Below the pieces are notes generated by a model. That model was not told the DNA's origin and did not search any database. It saw only the letters and a list, made by a program, of their open reading frames with translations. Both the position numbers and the translations under genes were made by a program. DNA of 64,000 nt, taken from JADJOY01 sp046331705 [NCBI: bacterium]. GTDB lineage: Bacteria; JADJOY01. The DNA is taken from positions 71,780 through 135,779 of the forward strand of contig JAXLQJ010000016.1 in NCBI GenBank assembly GCA_046331705.1, read 5' to 3'. The first letter of the stretch is position 1; every line of letters starts with the position of its first letter. Positions 58,874 through 64,000 of this stretch are shown here, in pieces.

Positions 58874-59476
58874 ATGAATCAGCCGAGTGCCAGCTACCTC
58901 GTCCCCATCGTCGTCGAGCAGACCAGCCGCGGCGAGCGCTCGTACGACATCTACTCGCGACTGCTCAAGGAACGGATCGTCTTTCTCGGCTCGGCGGTCG
59001 ACGACGCCGTGGCGAACCTGGTGGTGGCCCAGCTCCTGTTCCTCGAGTCCGAGGATCCGGACAAGGACATCCACTTCTACATCAACTCGCCGGGCGGGTC
59101 GGTGAGCGCCGGCATGGCGATCTACGACACCATGCAGTACGTGAAGCCCGACGTGCAGACGCTCTGCATGGGGATGGCCGCGAGCATGGGCGCGGTCCTG
59201 CTGGCAGCGGGCGCGCCGAAGAAGCGCTTCGCGCTGCCGCACTCGCGGGTGCTGATCCACCAGCCGCTCGGCGGCGGGCACGGCCAGGCCTCGGACGTCG
59301 AGATCCACGCGCGCGAGCTGCTGCGCACCCGGGAAGAGCTCAACCGCATCCTGGCGCGCCACACGTCGCAGCCGTTCGACAAGATCGCCCACGATTCCGA
59401 TCGCGATTTCATCCTCACGAGCGCAGAGGCGAAGGAATACGGTATCGTGGATGCAGTCATCGAGAAGCGCGTCTAG
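58874..59476 (+). CDS. clpP: ATP-dependent Clp protease proteolytic subunit
   Basis: ClpP forms the double-ring protease chamber fed by ClpX. The 200-residue protein has the catalytic triad Ser104 (GMAASMGAV), His129 ([10 protein letters not shown]) and Asp178 (DRDFILT). The N-terminal [20 protein letters not shown] is the usual ClpP start after a very short lead. AGAAAGAGGA precedes the ATG. clpX follows after 48 bases. Confidence 0.97.
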   Translation: MNQPSASYLVPIVVEQTSRGERSYDIYSRLLKERIVFLGSAVDDAVANLVVAQLLFLESEDPDKDIHFYINSPGGSVSAGMAIYDTMQYVKPDVQTLCMGMAASMGAVLLAAGAPKKRFALPHSRVLIHQPLGGGHGQASDVEIHARELLRTREELNRILARHTSQPFDKIAHDSDRDFILTSAEAKEYGIVDAVIEKRV

Positions 59477-59524
59477 GCTGCACCAAGGGGGCCGCGGCTC
59501 AAGACACCTGCGCGGGAGACGGCC

Positions 59525-60787
<1,263 letters not shown>

Positions 60788-60821
60788 CGGTCCCCCGCCA
60801 GCCCAGTCCTGAGGCCACACC

Positions 60822-63308
<2,487 letters not shown>

Positions 63309-63326
63309 CGAGCGTCGAGCGGCGCC

Positions 63327-63357
63327 GTCGGGCTCGCTCGCACGACGCGAGCCCGAC
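63327..63357 (+). terminator. Hairpin after lon
   Basis: A perfect 11-bp stem (63327-63337 with 63347-63357) and 9-base loop, 19 bases after the lon stop. No T tract follows, but stem length favours a transcriptional end here. Confidence 0.55.
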
Positions 63358-63397
63358 ATGACGCGCTCGAGCCTTTCGAGTTGGGAGCAATCGAGGG

Positions 63398-63427
63398 TTG
63401 CCGGCACCCGAGTCGGTTCGATATCTT
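63398..63427 (+). promoter_or_regulatory. Promoter of the tRNA-Val/tRNA-Asp unit
   Basis: TTGCCG (63398-63403), 18 bases, TATCTT (63422-63427). The -10 resembles the TATCTC of the tRNA-Lys promoter. Confidence 0.5.
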
Positions 63428-63456
63428 CCCCCGACTCTCGGCCGGCCGAGTCGTCC

Positions 63457-63531
63457 GGGCGGATAGCTCAGCGGGAGAGCACCGGCCTTACAAGCCGGCT
63501 GTCGCAGGTTCGATCCCTGTTCCGCCCACCA
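63457..63531 (+). tRNA. tRNA-Val (anticodon TAC)
   Basis: Acceptor GGGCGGA pairs with TCCGCCC; anticodon loop CTTACAA carries TAC at 63489-63491; T loop TTCGATC; discriminator A and an encoded CCA end at 63531. Confidence 0.97.
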
Positions 63532-63598
63532 GGGTGCGTGGTGGGAGGAACGAAGACCAGAGGCGGTTGAGCCCGCCACGAGCAGCGCACCAAGACTT

Positions 63599-63675
<77 letters not shown>

Positions 63676-63690
63676 CGTGAGGAACACGAG

Positions 63691-64000
63691 ATGGCGATCG
63701 AAGTAGGGCAGTCTGTGACGTTCCCGTTCGCGGGAAGCTCGATGCAGGGCCTCGTCCTCGAGGTACACCCGAAGACCGTGGTGATCCGAGCGGATTTCCC
63801 CAATCACAAGGGAAAGATCGTGCGACGTCGGGTGCACGAGCTCGGCGACAAGGCCGGCGCCAAGGCCGAGGGCGGCATCGTCAAGCGCTTCCTCGAGTCG
63901 CGGCGAAAGGCGAAAGAGGACAAGGCGAAGGCGGCGAAGCAGGCTGCCAAGCAGGCGAAGGTCAAGGCGCGCGCCAAGGGCAAGGCAACCGCCGCGGAGT
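63691..64000 (+). CDS. Unknown protein with Lys/Ala-rich tail (3' end outside window)
   Basis: The first 103 codons of a gene that runs off the window. GAGGAA precedes the ATG, 15 bases after tRNA-Asp. Residues 1-50 form a small beta-rich module (VGQSVTFPFAGSSMQGLVLEV, HPKTVVIRADFPNHKG) that could be a KOW- or SH3-like fold, and from residue 55 the chain becomes very rich in Lys and Ala, a pattern seen in nucleic-acid-binding tails. No family is recognised. Confidence 0.7.
   Translation, partial: MAIEVGQSVTFPFAGSSMQGLVLEVHPKTVVIRADFPNHKGKIVRRRVHELGDKAGAKAEGGIVKRFLESRRKAKEDKAKAAKQAAKQAKVKARAKGKATAAE

Overview
This window comes from a Gram-negative bacterium with a high G+C chromosome (about two-thirds by eye). 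The sequence encodes outer-membrane beta-barrel proteins, lipoproteins, an AsmA-like protein and a periplasmic phosphate-binding protein. The trigger factor-clpP-clpX-lon order, the Pho system and the small three-helix-bundle protein fit a deltaproteobacterial-type lineage (Myxococcota, Desulfobacterota, Binatota or a relative). That placement is an inference; no 16S rRNA or other decisive marker is present. I saw no insertion sequences, prophage, CRISPR array or rRNA, so this reads as stable chromosome.

Layout. 1-5.3 kb: a partial polyphosphate kinase 2, enolase, an MBL-fold hydrolase and a soluble PAS/HWE-type histidine kinase, with a probable frameshifted gene remnant near 3.4-3.6 kb. 5.3-8.2 kb: ilvB-ilvN (acetolactate synthase), preceded by an unusually AT-rich leader with a run of Val/Leu/Ile codons. 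8.3-9.3 kb: an FmdB-type zinc ribbon and RimI. 9.1-33.5 kb: a large phosphorus-acquisition region holding alkaline phosphatase, a 2-aminoethylphosphonate uptake and degradation operon (substrate-binding protein, ATPase, fused permease, PhnW, PhnX, PhnZ-like), two metallophosphoesterases, a PF04185 phosphatase, pstS-pstC-pstA, and facing them phoB-phoR-porin-pstB-phoU. Six candidate Pho boxes with the 7-4-7 direct-repeat layout lie upstream of these genes, so the region looks like one PhoB regulon packed into about 24 kb.

33.7-45.4 kb: a secreted SUMF1/FGE-domain protein, a divergent NAD kinase coupled to an AsmA-like protein, aconitase AcnA, two tandem FadL-like outer-membrane proteins, a DegT-type aminotransferase and a secreted LamG-domain protein. 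The FGE-domain and LamG proteins share a short F-x-D-x-F-x2-G-N-T-x-R-W-S-A motif. 45.4-45.9 kb: a gene remnant broken by a 13-bp tandem duplication. 46-52.1 kb: a complete livJHMGF-type transporter followed by an SCP2-type thiolase. 52.2-56.9 kb: bioD, a DksA-type regulator, an unrecognised protein, ftsY and smpB. 57-64 kb: tRNA-Lys(CTT), tRNA-Leu(TAG), tig-clpP-clpX-lon, tRNA-Val(TAC), tRNA-Asp(GTC) and a Lys/Ala-rich partial gene.

How the genes work together: under phosphate limitation PhoR/PhoB would be expected to drive high-affinity phosphate uptake (porin, PstSCAB, with PhoU restraining PhoR), release of phosphate from esters by the phosphatases, and use of 2-aminoethylphosphonate through PhnW and PhnX. 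The right end is housekeeping: protein targeting (FtsY), ribosome rescue (SmpB), folding (trigger factor) and ATP-dependent proteolysis (ClpXP, Lon).
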